From the NCBI GenBank assembly GCA_945933905.1, contig CAMEQX010000067.1, positions 1 to 7,155 of the forward strand: a stretch of 7,155 nucleotides of DNA, read 5' to 3'. The position numbers and the translations under genes were made by a program. Source of the DNA: an uncultured Clostridia bacterium (GTDB lineage Bacteria > Bacillota > Clostridia > Oscillospirales > Ruminococcaceae). The notes below the pieces were generated by a model that was given only the letters and a program-made list of their open reading frames with translations, was not told the origin of the DNA and did not search any database. The first letter of the stretch is position 1. The number at the start of each line of letters is the position of its first letter. Shown in pieces: positions 6,259 to 7,155 of this stretch.

Positions 6259-6408
6259 TTATTGCCTAAGATAAATTCCCTGCTCCTCGAGATAATCCTC
6301 GAGCTCCTGCTTCATATCCCAGATTTTCTCTTCATTCTCCTTGATTTGTTCATCTGTAAGTTTAGGAGAATTTTTGTTCTCGACAGGATTTTTTTCTTTT
6401 TCGTCCAT
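6259..6408 (-). CDS. 49-residue acidic helical microprotein, function unknown
   Basis: The - strand reads ATG at 6408 to TAA at 6261-6259, giving 49 residues: M-D-E-K-E-K-N-P-V-E at the start, then a Lys/Asn/Pro-containing flexible part, then from about residue 18 a highly charged helix-like stretch (D-E-Q-I-K-E-N-E-E-K-I-W-D-M-K) ending G-I-Y-L-R-Q. Glu/Asp/Lys dominate, there is no membrane segment, signal peptide or Cys, and hydrophobic residues (I22, I29, M32, L36, L40) are spaced as in a short amphipathic helix or coiled coil. Coding is supported by an exceptional ribosome binding site, AGGAGGTG at 6421-6414, 5 nt before the ATG, by a promoter just upstream, and by a terminator 2 nt after the stop. 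I do not recognise the family. It is probably cytosolic and may act by binding a partner, which is inference. Confidence 0.82.
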   Translation of the reverse strand: MDEKEKNPVENKNSPKLTDEQIKENEEKIWDMKQELEDYLEEQGIYLRQ

Positions 6409-6414
6409 AAGAAC

Positions 6415-6452
6415 ACCTCCTCAGATTTATTTTAACACAAATCCAAGGAGGT
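6415..6452 (-). promoter_or_regulatory. Inverted repeat pairing the microprotein SD with an anti-SD in readthrough RNA
   Basis: Read as - strand RNA, ACCUCCU (6452-6446) pairs with AGGAGGU (6421-6415), the Shine-Dalgarno. Two wobble pairs (U-G and G-U) continue the helix, and GAUUU (6443-6439) pairs with AAAUC (6428-6424), leaving a 10-nt loop. The result is a 14-bp helix that fully covers the ribosome binding site. In the + strand sense the two wobble positions become C/A mismatches, so the fold suits - strand RNA. The upstream arm lies in the promoter spacer, so transcripts from the local promoter lack it. It has no U tract behind it and is not a terminator. A DNA operator is the alternative reading. 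Confidence 0.6.
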
Positions 6453-6458
6453 TGTCAA
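6429..6458 (-). promoter_or_regulatory. Sigma-A-type promoter with extended -10 for the microprotein gene
   Basis: On the - strand, TTGACA (6458-6453) is followed by an 18-nt spacer and TAAAAT (6434-6429). TG at 6437-6436, one base before the -10, makes it an extended -10 element. The -35 is a perfect consensus. The expected start of transcription is about 6422-6421, giving a leader of only about 14 nt that begins almost at the Shine-Dalgarno. The -35 lies within the small palindrome GTTGTCAAC (6451-6459). Confidence 0.75.
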
Positions 6459-6489
6459 CAGTTTTTTACATTTTAAGGAAAAATATCAA

Positions 6490-7155
6490 TTAAACGAAAC
6501 CAACAATCGATGAAACGAGAATTACCACCATACAAACGGGAACGACAAACTTGATGACAATGTTATACATCGTTTTTGCCTTAAATTTGCCCGAGCTTTC
6601 AACCTCGTCCGAGACGTATTTCGGGCGCGTGATAAAGCCAACCAAAATTGCCGTCAAGAGCGCCACAATCGGCATCATAATGTTGTTGCTGATGAAGTCG
6701 AAGAAGCTCAGAATATCCTTTCCGAGTATCGTAAAGCCCGACCAAATGCCGTTTCCGAGCGACGAGGGAATTGCCATCGCAAACGAGATAATCATAACTC
6801 CCACGCAGATTTTCTTTCTGCCCCAGTGGAATTTGTCCGAGATAATCGAAACTATCGTTTCCATAAGCGAAATCGCCGAGGTGAGTGCCGCGAAAAATAC
6901 CAAGAGGAAGAAGATAAACCCGATTATATTGCCCGCAGGCATTGAGCCGAACACCTTGGGCATTGTGATAAACATAAGAGTAGGTCCCGATTTGAGTGCC
7001 TCGGGGTCGCCGCCCGAAAAAGCGAATACCGCGGGAATTATCATCATTCCCGACAAAAACGCAATTCCAGTATCGAAAAGCTCGATGTTGCGGACGGATT
7101 TTTCGAGATTGTCCTCTTTTTTCATATACGAGCCGTAGGTGACCATAATTCCCAT
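6490..7155 (-). CDS. Neurotransmitter:sodium symporter (NSS/SLC6-like) family transporter, C-terminal half
   Basis: NSS proteins import amino acids or related small molecules across the cytoplasmic membrane, driven by sodium. The 221 visible residues begin at the right window edge inside the gene (the Met there is internal) and end at TAA 6492-6490. M-G-I-M-V-T-Y-G-S-Y-M (1-11) matches the end of TM6 of LeuT. Then come TM7 (about 30-47), the loop motif G-P-T-L-M-F-I-T-M-P-K-V-F (57-69), TM8 (about 75-104) with A-A-L-T-S-A-I-S, whose Thr92/Ser93 match the Na2 site of LeuT, TM9 (115-132), TM10 (about 145-174) and TM11 (196-221). The chain stops directly after TM11, so this is the 11-helix class (as MhsT and Tyt1) rather than the 12-helix class. 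The substrate-binding helices TM1 and TM3 are off the window, so substrate is not callable. No terminator follows; readthrough into the microprotein gene is possible. Confidence 0.93.
   Translation of the reverse strand: MGIMVTYGSYMKKEDNLEKSVRNIELFDTGIAFLSGMMIIPAVFAFSGGDPEALKSGPTLMFITMPKVFGSMPAGNIIGFIFFLLVFFAALTSAISLMETIVSIISDKFHWGRKKICVGVMIISFAMAIPSSLGNGIWSGFTILGKDILSFFDFISNNIMMPIVALLTAILVGFITRPKYVSDEVESSGKFKAKTMYNIVIKFVVPVCMVVILVSSIVGFV

Noticed and set aside
6139..6435. + strand frame of 98 codons running through the terminator
   Set aside because: It overlaps the end of the SpoIID-domain gene in another frame, crosses the hairpin and lies antisense to the microprotein; it has no ribosome binding site.
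6445..6451. AAGGAGG on the + strand, looking like a Shine-Dalgarno
   Set aside because: No start codon at proper spacing with an open frame follows. The bases are explained as the anti-SD arm of the - strand inverted repeat.
6551..7138. + strand frame of 195 codons
   Set aside because: It is antisense to a clear NSS transporter with conserved motifs on the - strand. Its length reflects codon bias of the true gene.

Overview
The window looks like chromosomal DNA from a Gram-positive anaerobe of the Clostridia, most likely a gut Oscillospiraceae/Ruminococcaceae-type organism. The reasons are a ThiI without a rhodanese domain, class B sortases, a SpoIID/LytB-domain protein with a very long poly-serine linker, strong AGGAGG-type ribosome binding sites and a bacterial 11-helix sodium symporter. 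This assignment is an inference from gene content and style; no rRNA or other taxonomic marker is present.

Positions 3-6221 on the + strand hold six genes in one direction with gaps of 33, 26, 24, 18 and 7 nt. They look like one transcription unit or a tightly packed set. The order is thiI (tRNA 4-thiouridine synthesis, 5' end off the window), a stand-alone CinA C-terminal domain (PncC-type NMN amidohydrolase), three consecutive and divergent membrane-anchored class B sortases, and a membrane-anchored SpoIID/LytB-domain protein. A strong hairpin terminator directly after the last stop codon ends the unit. The first two genes are housekeeping. The last four form a cell-envelope module: three putative transpeptidases with intact His/Cys/Arg sites plus a probable peptidoglycan-cleaving enzyme held away from the membrane by about 50 serines. 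No protein with an LPXTG/NPQTN-type sorting signal is encoded in the window, so the sortase substrates must lie elsewhere.

Positions 6259-7155 on the - strand run convergently. The C-terminal half of a neurotransmitter:sodium symporter (NSS) family transporter enters from the right edge. An 81-nt gap follows, then an unannotated 49-codon gene for an acidic helical microprotein with a near-perfect ribosome binding site. The gap contains a strong sigma-A-like promoter with an extended -10. It also contains a long inverted repeat that, in RNA of the - strand, would pair the microprotein's Shine-Dalgarno with a perfect anti-Shine-Dalgarno. The upstream arm of this hairpin lies inside the promoter spacer, so only readthrough RNA from the transporter could form it. 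RNA started at the local promoter would not.

The observations most worth a second look are this promoter/anti-SD arrangement, the microprotein, the gapless N-terminal juxtamembrane motif and C-terminal tail shared by the three sortases, and the 9-bp tandem repeat that encodes the poly-serine linker.
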